64,000 bases of DNA, from positions 1 to 64,000 of the forward strand of contig JAFRTJ010000039.1 of assembly GCA_017427185.1 (NCBI GenBank). The letters are read 5' to 3'. This document shows, one piece after another, positions 15,611-24,352 of this stretch (position 1 is its first letter; each line of letters opens with the position of its first letter). The translations under genes and the position numbers were made by a program. The notes under the pieces are model-generated. The model was given only the letters and a program-made list of their open reading frames with translations, had not been told where the DNA came from and made no database searches. This DNA is from Bacteroidaceae bacterium (GTDB lineage Bacteria; Bacteroidota; Bacteroidia; Bacteroidales; Bacteroidaceae).

Positions 15611-16179
15611 AAATAGCAATATTGGCTTTGCAAGGAGCATTTGAGGAACATCGCCAGATGCTTTTGCAGTTAGGGGTTGAAAGCGTTTTTATCCGCAATC
15701 TGACTGATTGGCAGGAGTATCTTGCTCATGTCCGTAAGAGTAGGGAAGGAGAAGGAGGGCTCATTCTTCCAGGAGGAGAGAGTACGGCGATGATGAGAGT
15801 GATGAGCGATGAAGGCCTTGTGGCTCCCATCCGCAAGGCTATACTGGAAGGTCTCCCTGTATTGGGAACGTGTGCTGGCATGATTCTGCTCGATGACCAA
15901 CATTTGGGTTGCATGGATATTACGGTTCGAAGAAACGCTTATGGCCGCCAGTTGGGAAGCTTTCAGACAGAACACGAGGTGAAGGGGATTGGTATCGTTC
16001 CGATGGTTTTCATACGTGCTCCGTATATTGAACGCTTTGGAAAGGGAGTGGAGATACTTTCAACTTTGGACGGGCATGTGATTGCAGCCAGGCAAGGAAG
16101 GATATTTGTATGCTCTTTTCATCCAGAATTGACGGGTGACACACGTGTTCATCAGCATTGGCTTTCTGGTCTTTCTTGA
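15607..16179 (+). CDS. pdxT: Pyridoxal 5'-phosphate synthase, glutaminase subunit PdxT
   Basis: This 190-residue class I glutamine amidotransferase supplies ammonia to PdxS. The triad is C89 in LGTCAGM with H172 and E174 in CSFHPEL. The N-terminal [13 protein letters not shown] and the substrate loop [11 protein letters not shown] are typical. Its ATG overlaps the pdxS stop. It is followed by about 420 nt without a gene, which carries repeat array 2 and then the promoter of the efflux operon. Confidence 0.97.
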   Translation: MKIAILALQGAFEEHRQMLLQLGVESVFIRNLTDWQEYLAHVRKSREGEGGLILPGGESTAMMRVMSDEGLVAPIRKAILEGLPVLGTCAGMILLDDQHLGCMDITVRRNAYGRQLGSFQTEHEVKGIGIVPMVFIRAPYIERFGKGVEILSTLDGHVIAARQGRIFVCSFHPELTGDTRVHQHWLSGLS

Positions 16180-16272
16180 GGCAAATTCACTCGTGCCTTT
16201 CAAGTGGAAACTGATGTTGCAGATAATGCCTGAAAATGTACATCAATCATCCACCAGTTCTTCGTGAGGATT

Positions 16273-16348
16273 CAACGTGTTGAAATGAAGAAATCAACGT
16301 GTCGAGATTCACAAATCAACACGTTGTGTTTCATGCTTGAACATGTTG
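16273..16348. repeat. 22-bp-phased palindrome array, locus 2 (4 units)
   Basis: Units start at 16273 (CAACGTGTTG), 16295 (CAACGTGTCG), 16317 (CAACACGTTG) and 16339 (GAACATGTTG), always 22 nt apart. The array lies in the gene-free stretch 16180-16600, between pdxT and the efflux operon and about 220 nt upstream of the operon promoter. The remainder of that stretch shows only the promoter at 16566. Confidence 0.88.
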
Positions 16349-16565
16349 CTTCGAAAGCAGGAAAAAATTAATGTCTCAGACAGCTGGAAAAATGGTTCTT
16401 TGATTGGGCGGATGAAGCGAAATCGATGACGTTGATATGGGTGAGTAGTTGGCTGTGCAAAATGATGGCTGAAAGATACGATAACCACACAGAATTCAGA
16501 AAAACAGGTTTTCCTCGTTTAACATTTTTTTAAACTAAGCGCTTTCTCTTCTCATAGAAACAATG

Positions 16566-16573
16566 TAATTTTG
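16566..16573 (+). promoter_or_regulatory. Efflux operon promoter -7 box
   Basis: TAATTTTG lies 28 nt before the ATG at 16601. No TTTG is found at the -33 position, only CTTT at 16542-16545. Confidence 0.55.
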
Positions 16574-16600
16574 CGTCCAAAATCGAGAAAGCAGAAGAAC

Positions 16601-17665
16601 ATGAGACTAAAAACATTGATTATGACGGGCATTCTGCTGGGGGTAATGACTTCCTGTGGAGGCTCTAAGGAGAGTCAGGAGAAGCCAATCTCAACCGTTA
16701 AAGTGGAGCGTGTGGAGGCAGGCGAGCAAAATAACAAACTGCAGTACCCAGGCAAAGTAGTGCCTAGCACAGACGCGAACCTCTCTTTCAAGGTGGCAGG
16801 TACCCTGAAGCGTGTACTCGTCGATGTGGGTGACCATGTGAAGGCAGGGCAGCTCTTGGCCGTGATGGACGATTCGGATTACAAGGTGCAATTGGATGCC
16901 ACGAAGGCAGAGTACGCTCAGATCAAGGCCGATGCAGAGCGCGTGATAGCTCTTTATGGCGAGGGCGGAACGACTGCCAGCAATTACGACAAGGCACGCT
17001 ACGGGTTGGAGCAGATAGAGGCAAAGCTGAAGAACCACGCCAATCAGTTGGCTTACACCCGCCTTTACGCTCCGTTCAGCGGATACGTTCAAGACAAGTT
17101 TTTCGATTCAAATGAGACGGTGGCAGCCGGAATGCCTGTGCTTTCGCTTCTTGGAACGGGGGCGCTGGAGGTAGAAATAAATCTTCCTGCTACCTCGTAT
17201 GTTCATCGTGCTGATTTCTGTGACTTCAATTGTACGTTGGATGTAATCCCTGGGCAGACGTTGCCCTTGCGACAGGTAAGCATCCTGCCTCAAGCCAATT
17301 CCAATCAACTCTATACGATGCGCCTTCGCTTTACTCAGACGGATTCGCGCATCGCTCCAGGTATGGCCACATGGGTAACCATCACCACCTGCGACAGCAC
17401 AAGGACAGTGGTGGATGTTCCTGCCACAGCTCTGCTTCAGGAAGGTGGCCACAGCTATGTCTACCTTTATGACGAGGGAAAGGAAAGCGTAAAGAAAATA
17501 GAAGTGAGCATTGAGAAGCTTCGCACCAACGGGATGGCGACTATCGAAGGTGACGTGAAGGCTGGCGACCAAGTGGTGACGAGTGGTGTGCATCACATTT
17601 CCGATGGAGAAAAGGTACGCTTGCTGGTTCCTGTTTCGAAAACCAATGTGGGAGGGCTGTTGTAA
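16601..17665 (+). CDS. RND efflux periplasmic adaptor (membrane-fusion) lipoprotein
   Basis: This 354-residue protein begins with a lipoprotein signal ending VMTSC (C19). The biotinyl-lipoyl-like half motif AGTLKRVLVDVGDHVKAGQLLAVMDD and the matching YTRLYAPFSGYVQDKF bracket a helical hairpin of about 60 residues. Beta-barrel and membrane-proximal domains follow. It links the inner-membrane pump to the outer-membrane channel encoded next. The start at 16601 is used because the upstream in-frame codon at 16571 overlaps the -7 box. Its stop overlaps the pump's ATG by one base. Substrate is unknown. Confidence 0.93.
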   Translation: MRLKTLIMTGILLGVMTSCGGSKESQEKPISTVKVERVEAGEQNNKLQYPGKVVPSTDANLSFKVAGTLKRVLVDVGDHVKAGQLLAVMDDSDYKVQLDATKAEYAQIKADAERVIALYGEGGTTASNYDKARYGLEQIEAKLKNHANQLAYTRLYAPFSGYVQDKFFDSNETVAAGMPVLSLLGTGALEVEINLPATSYVHRADFCDFNCTLDVIPGQTLPLRQVSILPQANSNQLYTMRLRFTQTDSRIAPGMATWVTITTCDSTRTVVDVPATALLQEGGHSYVYLYDEGKESVKKIEVSIEKLRTNGMATIEGDVKAGDQVVTSGVHHISDGEKVRLLVPVSKTNVGGLL

Positions 17666-20600
17666 TGGATCTTGGTAAATGGGCTTTTAACAATCGTCTG
17701 CTTGTCTACTTCCTGGTAGGTGTTCTTCTGGTGGGGGGCATCTACTCATGTTATGAGATGAGCAAACTGGAAGACCCTGAGGTAAAGGTGAAAATGGCGA
17801 TGGTAATCACCACCTATCCTGGTGCCTCAGCTCATCAGGTGGAGATGGAGGTCACGGATGTGCTGGAAAAGAAAATCCGCACGATGGGCGAAGTGGACAA
17901 CGTGGAGAGCTACAGCTACAACGATGTCTCCATCATTCAGGTGGAGTTGTTAAGCACCATCAGCAACGACGAGGTGGAGCAATGCTGGGATCGCCTTCGC
18001 CGCAAGGTGTATGACGCGTCCTCTGTGCTCCCCAGTGGCGCTGGCACGCCTATCACGAAGGAAGACTTTAGTGCTGTCTATGGCATGTTCTATGCTTTGA
18101 CAGGAGATGGTCTCAACGAACGTGAGCTGTCGCAATATGCTGAGCTGGTAAAACGGGAGATATCGAATATAGAAGGAGTTGACCGTGTTGAGATTTATGG
18201 CGAGCAGAAAGATTGCATCGAGATACGTTTGATGCAGGATAAGATGTCAAGTTTGGGCGTCATGCCTGCGGAAGTGCTGTCCACTCTTAACGGACAGAAC
18301 AAAACGTCGTATGCAGGCTATTATGACAATGGTGACCAGCGTGTCCGCATATCCATTTCTGATAAGTTCCAGACAGTGGAGGACATTAGCCGCATGATTA
18401 TCCAAGGGCACGAAAGCGACCAGCTTAGGTTGAGTGACATTGCTCTGGTGGAAAAATCGCTGGAGAAGCCTGTGCGCAATGCGTTGACTTATGATGGACA
18501 ACAGGCTTTGGGTATCCTGGTTGCAGCTTCCAGTTCGAGTGATATCGTGAAGGTGGGCAAGCAGGTTCAGAAAAAGTTTGAAGAGCTTCACGAAACGCGA
18601 TTCCCTACTGGAGTGGAGTGCCACAAGGTCTTTTACCAACCAGATCGCGTTACTGACTCGTTGAGTACTTTCGTTGTCAATCTGCTGGAATCGGTCCTCA
18701 TTGTTATTGCCCTGCTGATGGTCTTCATGGGTTTCAAGAGCGGACTCATCATTGGTGTATCGCTGGCCATTATCGTTATAGGCTCATTCCTCATCTTGGG
18801 CTATTTCGATGGCACCATGCAGCGCGTCTCGCTTGGTTCGTTCATCCTGGCAATGGGAATGCTGGTGGACAACGCAATCGTCATCATCGATGGAATCCTG
18901 GTAGACTTGAAAGCTGGCAAACCGAGATTAGAGGCGCTTACCAGTATCGGAAAGCGTACCGCCTTACCTCTGCTGGGAGCTACAATGATTGCCATCCTCT
19001 CTTTTCTGCCCATATTCATGAGTCCTGATACGGCAGGCATTTATGTGCGCGACCTTTTCATCGTCTTGGCTGTTTCCTTGCTGTTGAGCTGGGTGCTGGC
19101 TTTGTGTCATGTCCCTTTGATGGCGAATCGTATGCTGCATCCAGAAGAAGACAAGAATGCGAATGGTGAGACGGAATATTCCAATCGTTACCAGCGTATG
19201 CTTCGTAGTGTTCTTGTCTTTGGCTTGGGGCATCGCGTGTCGGTCTCTCTGCTGATGGTGGGTTTTCTTCTGCTCAGCTTGTTTGGCTATCGATACATGC
19301 ATCAGGGTTTCTTCCCTGATCTCTCTTACAATCAATGTTACATGGAGTTTAAACTCCCTGAGGGAACCAACAGTACTCGCGTGCGTCGTGATTTAGACAG
19401 CATTCAGGCTTACCTCCGTACGCGACCAGAGATCGTGCATATCACAGCTAGTTTAGGTGGTGCTCCTGGGCGATATAATCTGGTACGTACCATCCCTATG
19501 CCTTCACTTTCGTATGGTGAGTTGATTATAGACTTTGATTCTCCTCGTTCGCTCAATAAGAATATAGAAGAGATTCAAACTTATCTGACTGCCCATTACC
19601 CCGATGCTTACGTCAAAGTGAAAAAGTATAACTTGATGTTCAAGAAGTATCCCATCGAGCTACAGTTCCAAGGTCCTGATCCTGCTGTACTTCATGCTTT
19701 GGCCGATAGTGCTCGAAATATCATGCAGAAGAGCGAGAAGGTTTGTCTCATCACAACAGATTGGGAGCCTCAGATTCCATTTATCAGTATCGATTACGAC
19801 CAAAGCTCAGCTCGAAGTGTAGGCATGAGCCGTAGCGACTTAAGCATGTCTCTTCTGACGGCAGGAGGTGGTATTCCCATCGGAAGTTTCTATGAGGGCA
19901 TCTATCCCAACAATATCTATGTGAAATGTGTAAACGAGGATGGACAGCCTATCGAAGATTTGGCAGACATGCAAGTATTCTCTTTGGCTCCTTCTGTGGC
20001 AGGATTGCTCACTAAGGAGAACTTGATTCGTTTGCGTTCAGGCTCAATCAAGAAAGAGGACATCATTGAAGCAATCATAGGCTCCAAGCCTTTGCGTCAG
20101 GTGAGCCGACACATCAAAGTAGACTGGGAGGACCCTGTAGTACCACGTTATAATGGTCAGCGCATGCAGCGTGTACAATGTACTCCTAATGCTGGTTTGG
20201 AAACAGAGAAAGCACGTTCTGCATTGGAGGAAGAGGTGAGAAAGCTGCAACTTCCTGCAGGCTACACGTATCGCTGGATGGGAGAGAAGGCTGCCAGCGA
20301 CCGTTCGATGAAGTACCTGTTTGCCAATTTCCCTTTGGCTATCATCCTCATAATTGGCATCCTCATCATGCTATTCAAGGACTTCCGTAAGCCTGCCATC
20401 ATCTTCTGTTGCATTCCTTTGGTTTTCGTGGGGGTTGTCATCACAATGCTTCTCACAGGTATGACGTTCACTTTTGTTGCCATTGTGGGCGCCTTGGGAC
20501 TGATAGGTATGATTGTGAAGAATGGCATCGTGTTGATGGATGAGATCACTCTGAAACTGTCTACAGGCATGGAACCGCTAGAAGCGCTTATTGCCAGTAG

Positions 20601-20811
20601 TCAAAGTCGTTTGCGACCTGTCATGATGGCCTCAATGACTACGGTCCTAGGCATGATTCCCTTGTTGGGCGATGCCATGTTTGGTTCGATGGCAGCCACC
20701 ATCATGGGTGGCTTGTTCTTCGGAACCTTCATTACCCTATTGTTCATCCCCATCCTGTATGCTCTTTTCTTTGGTATCCGGATAGACAAGAATAAGGAGG
20801 TTAAGTTATGA
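17665..20811 (+). CDS. RND-family inner-membrane efflux transporter
   Basis: This 1048-residue pump has the 12-helix RND layout, with two periplasmic porter/docking halves after TM1 and TM7. Landmarks are the N-terminal WAFNNRLLVYFLVGVLLVGG, FILAMGMLVDNAIVIIDGI in TM4, and LIGMIVKNGIVLMDEI in TM10 with the proton-relay lysine. TM4 has Asp-Asn where AcrB-type drug pumps usually have Asp-Asp, so it keeps one of the two relay aspartates. The porter sequence resembles the MdtB/C and TriC-like side of the HAE-1 group more than AcrB, an impression not tested by search. It overlaps the TolC-family gene by 4 nt. Confidence 0.92.
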   Translation: MDLGKWAFNNRLLVYFLVGVLLVGGIYSCYEMSKLEDPEVKVKMAMVITTYPGASAHQVEMEVTDVLEKKIRTMGEVDNVESYSYNDVSIIQVELLSTISNDEVEQCWDRLRRKVYDASSVLPSGAGTPITKEDFSAVYGMFYALTGDGLNERELSQYAELVKREISNIEGVDRVEIYGEQKDCIEIRLMQDKMSSLGVMPAEVLSTLNGQNKTSYAGYYDNGDQRVRISISDKFQTVEDISRMIIQGHESDQLRLSDIALVEKSLEKPVRNALTYDGQQALGILVAASSSSDIVKVGKQVQKKFEELHETRFPTGVECHKVFYQPDRVTDSLSTFVVNLLESVLIVIALLMVFMGFKSGLIIGVSLAIIVIGSFLILGYFDGTMQRVSLGSFILAMGMLVDNAIVIIDGILVDLKAGKPRLEALTSIGKRTALPLLGATMIAILSFLPIFMSPDTAGIYVRDLFIVLAVSLLLSWVLALCHVPLMANRMLHPEEDKNANGETEYSNRYQRMLRSVLVFGLGHRVSVSLLMVGFLLLSLFGYRYMHQGFFPDLSYNQCYMEFKLPEGTNSTRVRRDLDSIQAYLRTRPEIVHITASLGGAPGRYNLVRTIPMPSLSYGELIIDFDSPRSLNKNIEEIQTYLTAHYPDAYVKVKKYNLMFKKYPIELQFQGPDPAVLHALADSARNIMQKSEKVCLITTDWEPQIPFISIDYDQSSARSVGMSRSDLSMSLLTAGGGIPIGSFYEGIYPNNIYVKCVNEDGQPIEDLADMQVFSLAPSVAGLLTKENLIRLRSGSIKKEDIIEAIIGSKPLRQVSRHIKVDWEDPVVPRYNGQRMQRVQCTPNAGLETEKARSALEEEVRKLQLPAGYTYRWMGEKAASDRSMKYLFANFPLAIILIIGILIMLFKDFRKPAIIFCCIPLVFVGVVITMLLTGMTFTFVAIVGALGLIGMIVKNGIVLMDEITLKLSTGMEPLEALIASSQSRLRPVMMASMTTVLGMIPLLGDAMFGSMAATIMGGLFFGTFITLLFIPILYALFFGIRIDKNKEVKL

Positions 20812-22211
20812 TAAAACAAGATAAGAATCATCGTCACACGTCTCTCCTCAAATCGTTACTCCTCGTTTGTGGGCTCTCGATGTCTTCCTCTCTGATGGCT
20901 GAGACGATCAGCATAGAGCTGTGCCGTGAACAGGCTCTTCAGCATAACAAGGACCGTCAGCAGGCGGCTCTAACTACCCGGCAGGCTGAATACACTCAAC
21001 GTGCCACCCATGCTCTTTTCTTCCCCGACTTCTCTCTGATGGGGTTGGGCATCTATGACACAGGGAAAGGGAACCAGCTTCTTGATTTCACTCCTGTTGT
21101 GGGTCCTGCTCTCAATGGACTTGGCACGTGGGCTGCCAGCATGGGAATGCAATTGCCAGAAATGTCGATTCCAAACTATGAGCTTGACTACAAGTTCGGA
21201 TTCCTCTTCACAGGAGGTGTGCTGATGAAGCAACCTGTCTACATGGGTGGAAAAATACGTGCAGGATACAGCATGGCCAAGACAGCGGTAGCGATGGCTC
21301 GTGTGAACGAGCGGCTGACCGATGCCCAAGTTATTCAGCAGGCAGATGAAGCGTATGCTCAAGTGGTGAAAGCTGAGCAGCTTGTCAAGGTGGCACAGAG
21401 CTACCAACGTCTGCTCGAAGAGTTAGACCGCAATGTGGAGAGCGCCATTCGTCACGGCCTGAAAATGCAGAACGACCGCACTAAAGTGCAGGTGAAGATT
21501 AATGAAGTGGAGCTGAATCTACGTCGTGCCGAGAATGGGGTACGCCTTGCCAAGATGAATCTCTGCCATATCATTGGCAGGCCACTTGATGAGAGCCTTC
21601 AAGTGGATGGCATATATCCAGAGGTGGATGATGCGCAGACTTTGCAAGGATACGATATCTCAGCTCGTCCTGAATTGGCTCTTCTTGACTATAAGACAGA
21701 GTTGGCCACCCAGGAACTAAAGGTCGTCAGAAGTGAATTGCTGCCTCAGGTGGCTCTTCTTGCCAGATACGGATACACAAAAGGACTGGAACTTAACAAC
21801 CGCACTCTGCTTGATGGCTGGAACTTTGCAGGTGGAGTGACCGTAAGCATCCCTCTTTACCATTTTGGTGAACGTGCAAATAAAGTGAAGGCTGCTCAAG
21901 TCAAGCAGCAGCAGGCGCAGTTGGAGCGTGAGAACAAAGCAGAATTGATGCAGTTGGAATTGGCTCAGGCAGCCAACAAACTCGATGAGGCTCGACTGGA
22001 GAAACAGCTGGCTGAGAAATCCCTCACACAATGTGAGGAGAACATGCACCTGAGCAAGCAGCAGTATGATGCTGGGTTCGAGACTCTCTCTGCCTATCTT
22101 GAATCACAGGCACAATGGCAACAAGCCAACGAGACAAACGTGGATGCAAGCTACCGACTTTATTTGGCTAGCGTCGCTTATTTGAAGGCTGCAGGTCGTC
22201 TCGTGGAATGA
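20808..22211 (+). CDS. TolC-family outer-membrane efflux channel
   Basis: This 467-residue protein has a signal peptide of about 31 residues ending SLMA. The mature part is long alpha-helical coiled coil broken by short beta segments in two similar halves, as expected for TolC. Typical pieces are SIELCREQALQHNKDRQQA near the N-terminus and DASYRLYLASVAYLKAAGRL at the C-terminus. It completes the tripartite adaptor-pump-channel operon, and a strong terminator follows at 22221. Substrate is unknown. Confidence 0.92.
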   Translation: MIKQDKNHRHTSLLKSLLLVCGLSMSSSLMAETISIELCREQALQHNKDRQQAALTTRQAEYTQRATHALFFPDFSLMGLGIYDTGKGNQLLDFTPVVGPALNGLGTWAASMGMQLPEMSIPNYELDYKFGFLFTGGVLMKQPVYMGGKIRAGYSMAKTAVAMARVNERLTDAQVIQQADEAYAQVVKAEQLVKVAQSYQRLLEELDRNVESAIRHGLKMQNDRTKVQVKINEVELNLRRAENGVRLAKMNLCHIIGRPLDESLQVDGIYPEVDDAQTLQGYDISARPELALLDYKTELATQELKVVRSELLPQVALLARYGYTKGLELNNRTLLDGWNFAGGVTVSIPLYHFGERANKVKAAQVKQQQAQLERENKAELMQLELAQAANKLDEARLEKQLAEKSLTQCEENMHLSKQQYDAGFETLSAYLESQAQWQQANETNVDASYRLYLASVAYLKAAGRLVE

Positions 22212-22220
22212 TATGTGAAA

Positions 22221-22275
22221 GAACGGAGACATTAATGAGGATTCCCATAGTGTCTCCGTTCTTTTTTCTTTTTAG
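22221..22275 (+). terminator. Terminator of the RND efflux operon
   Basis: GAACGGAGACA (22221-22231) pairs perfectly with TGTCTCCGTTC (22251-22261) over 11 bp, followed by TTTTTTCTTTTT. It ends the operon 10 nt after the channel gene. Confidence 0.9.
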
Positions 22276-22285
22276 TGTCGAGGAA

Positions 22286-22447
22286 TCATTCTGCAGGAGA
22301 GAAGTCTTCCTTGCCTACACCACATAGCGGGCATACAAAATCATCGGGTAGGTCCTCGAATGGAGTGCCTGGCTCGATGCCGTTCTCAGGGTCGCCCACT
22401 TCAGGGTCGTACTCCCATCCACACATGTTGCAAACGTACTTTTTCAT
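22286..22447 (-). CDS. Rubredoxin
   Basis: This short 53-residue protein begins [20 protein letters not shown]. The Fe(SCys)4 site is formed by C6 and C9 (CNMCG) and C39 and C42 (CPLCG). The aromatic core and the [18 protein letters not shown] block are diagnostic. It is a one-electron carrier that in anaerobes usually feeds rubrerythrin or reductive oxygen/peroxide defence. No partner enzyme is adjacent. Its upstream DNA carries a near-consensus -7 box fused to repeat array 3. Confidence 0.95.
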   Translation of the reverse strand: MKKYVCNMCGWEYDPEVGDPENGIEPGTPFEDLPDDFVCPLCGVGKEDFSPAE

Positions 22448-22480
22448 TGTTTCTCAATCTTAGGGTTTGTATTAATTCGT

Positions 22481-22488
22481 CAAAGGTG
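22481..22488 (-). promoter_or_regulatory. Possible rubredoxin promoter -7 box
   Basis: CACCTTTG on the minus strand differs from TAnnTTTG by one base. It lies 33 nt before the rubredoxin start and touches the first unit of repeat array 3 (22487-22496). Confidence 0.4.
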
Positions 22489-22584
22489 ACGTGTTGCATT
22501 TGTAATTTCAACGTGTTGTGTTCGAGGTTTCAACGTGTTGAGTTTGCCATTTCAACGTGTTGTGTTTCTTGCTTCAACCAGACC
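22487..22584. repeat. 22-bp-phased palindrome array, locus 3 (4 to 5 units)
   Basis: Units start at 22487 (TGACGTGTTG), then 22509, 22531 and 22553 (all CAACGTGTTG), with a half unit CAACC at 22575, each step exactly 22 nt. Spacers are 12 nt and three of the four end in TTT or CTT. The array fills the gap between the rubredoxin start and the aroC stop, so it could form the aroC 3' end as well as the rubredoxin upstream region. Confidence 0.9.
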
Positions 22585-22586
22585 CC

Positions 22587-23663
22587 TCAGCGAAGGGTGG
22601 CTTGGCTAAGGAGATAACAGTCGAGAACCGTCATAGCAGCCATCGCTTCCACGATGGGGACGGCACGTGGCAGGACGCAAGGATCGTGGCGACCTCTGGC
22701 GCAGATTGTTGTGGGCTGTCCTTCGTCTGTAACTGTCTGTTGTTCGCGCAGAAGGGTTGCAACCGGTTTGAAGGCTACGCGGAAAAAGATGTCCTGACCG
22801 TTGGAAATGCCTCCTTGAATGCCTCCACTATGGTTGGTGAGGGTGGTGATGCCTCCCTTCCCGTCAGGTTGGAAGATGTCGTTCTGCTCAGAGCCTCGCT
22901 GGGTGGCTCCTGTGAATCCCTCTCCATATTCGAATCCTTTGGCAGCGTTGATGCTGAGCATCGCAGCGGCGAGTGTGGCGTGAAGTTTGCCAAAAACTGG
23001 TTCACCCAAGCCTGCAGGGCAGCCTCGGATGACGGCTGCAATAATGCCTCCAATGGTATCTCCGTCTGCTTTGACGGATGCGATGAGGTCAGCCATACGC
23101 TCGGCTGTCTTCGGATCAGGACAACGTACCTCATTGGTCTCTGTGAGTGAGAGGTCATAATCGGTGTAAGTTCCTGTCAATGAAATGTTTCCTACCTGTT
23201 GAGTGTAGGCCTGAATCTGGATTCCCAACTGGCGCAGAACGAGTTTTGCGAAGGCTCCTCCCACTACGCGGCTGATGGTCTCACGTGCAGAACTGCGTCC
23301 GCCTCCTCGATGGTCGCGCCAACCATATTTTTGGTTGTAGGTATAGTCAGCGTGACTAGGTCGGAAGACATGCCGCAGGTTCTCGTAATCTTGGCTTTGC
23401 TGGTTGGTGTTGCGCACGAGGAATCCGATGGGGCATCCTGTGGTTTTCCCCTCGAAAACGCCGCTTAGAATCTCTACTTCATCGTTTTCCTTGCGGGGCG
23501 TGACGAGTCGGCTCTGGCCAGGTTTGCGCCTGTCCAATTCGCTCTGAATGAATTCCATGTCGACTTTAATACCAGCAGGCATGCCATCGATTACGCCACC
23601 GATGCCAGCTCCATGGCTCTCGCCGAAGGACGTGAGACGGAATATGTTTCCAAAGGTGTTCAT
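22587..23663 (-). CDS. aroC: Chorismate synthase
   Basis: This 358-residue enzyme converts 5-enolpyruvylshikimate 3-phosphate to chorismate with reduced FMN, the last step of the common aromatic pathway. The start at 23663 yields [18 protein letters not shown]. Signature blocks are [46 protein letters not shown] and the C-terminal [18 protein letters not shown]. The ATG overlaps the slyD stop by 4 nt (ATGA), so it is co-translated with the chaperone gene. Longer upstream readings run through the slyD tail and are rejected. Confidence 0.97.
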   Translation of the reverse strand: MNTFGNIFRLTSFGESHGAGIGGVIDGMPAGIKVDMEFIQSELDRRKPGQSRLVTPRKENDEVEILSGVFEGKTTGCPIGFLVRNTNQQSQDYENLRHVFRPSHADYTYNQKYGWRDHRGGGRSSARETISRVVGGAFAKLVLRQLGIQIQAYTQQVGNISLTGTYTDYDLSLTETNEVRCPDPKTAERMADLIASVKADGDTIGGIIAAVIRGCPAGLGEPVFGKLHATLAAAMLSINAAKGFEYGEGFTGATQRGSEQNDIFQPDGKGGITTLTNHSGGIQGGISNGQDIFFRVAFKPVATLLREQQTVTDEGQPTTICARGRHDPCVLPRAVPIVEAMAAMTVLDCYLLSQATLR

Positions 23664-24256
23664 GAATTGCATCCTCCGCAACCTCCACAGCCTGCTTCTC
23701 CGCAATTGTCTCCACATCCGCTTCCGCATCCGCCTCCGCAGCCTCCACATCCTCTTTCTCCAGAAAGCATTTGCGCCATCTGCTGGATCTCCTCGTTAGT
23801 GGCTTCGCGACTCTCTGTGACTTGCCCCACGAAGTTAAGTTCCTTGCCAGCCAAAGGGTGGTTGAGGTCTACGGTAATCTCCGTTTGGTCGATCTTGACG
23901 ATAGTGCCGTTGAAGCGTTCCCCGTCAGAGTTTGTCAGGGGCACGATGGCACCCTCGAAGACATGCTTTGAATCCAGCTTTCCGTCGATTTCGAAAACCT
24001 TTCGTGGCACACGCTGAAGTCCTTCCTGGACGTAAGGGCCATAAGCCTGCTCTTGGGAGAGGGTAAAGTCGAACTTGTCACCCACCTGCAGAGAAACAAT
24101 CTGAGTTTCGAAATCGTCGAGTGTGAGGCCCATTCCAGAGATGAACTGGAAAGGTTGCTCTTTGGTGGCTTCCTCGATGAGTTCCCGTTCGTTACCCTCC
24201 ATGGGAGCATACAATTTATAGGTTACTGCAATGAATTTGTTGGATGTCTTGTCCAT
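23660..24256 (-). CDS. slyD: FKBP-type peptidyl-prolyl isomerase, SlyD-like, with Cys/Gly tail
   Basis: The start at 24256 gives 198 residues. The FKBP part ([12 protein letters not shown], then [16 protein letters not shown]) is interrupted by the SlyD insert-in-flap domain ([18 protein letters not shown]), followed by [15 protein letters not shown]. The last 30 or so residues are nearly all Gly and Cys ([18 protein letters not shown]), with eight cysteines and no histidine, unlike the His-rich tail of E. coli SlyD. Prolyl isomerase and holdase activity with metal binding is the family role. It is co-transcribed with aroC. A -7 box is at 24296-24303. Confidence 0.9.
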   Translation of the reverse strand: MDKTSNKFIAVTYKLYAPMEGNERELIEEATKEQPFQFISGMGLTLDDFETQIVSLQVGDKFDFTLSQEQAYGPYVQEGLQRVPRKVFEIDGKLDSKHVFEGAIVPLTNSDGERFNGTIVKIDQTEITVDLNHPLAGKELNFVGQVTESREATNEEIQQMAQMLSGERGCGGCGGGCGSGCGDNCGEAGCGGCGGCNS

Positions 24257-24295
24257 AAAATAGTTTTTTCTCGTTTGTAATGCAATAAGTTTTTG

Positions 24296-24303
24296 CAAAG
24301 ATA
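24296..24303 (-). promoter_or_regulatory. slyD-aroC promoter -7 box
   Basis: TATCTTTG on the minus strand lies 39 nt upstream of the slyD start, back to back with the plus-strand box at 24327. Confidence 0.65.
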
Positions 24304-24326
24304 AGTATTTTTTTCCATAATTTGTT

Positions 24327-24334
24327 TACCTTTG
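24327..24334 (+). promoter_or_regulatory. Promoter -7 box of the HpaII-like gene
   Basis: TACCTTTG lies 18 nt before the ATG at 24353. The two divergent -7 boxes are only 23 nt apart, so the promoters overlap and probably compete. Confidence 0.65.
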
Positions 24335-24352
24335 TGGAAAAATAGTGTAAGT

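Noticed and set aside
16273..16348. parS/ParB-type chromosome partition sites.
   Set aside because: The core CAACGTGTTG differs from the conserved TGTTTCACGTGAAACA, and the strict 22-bp tandem phase is not a parS feature.
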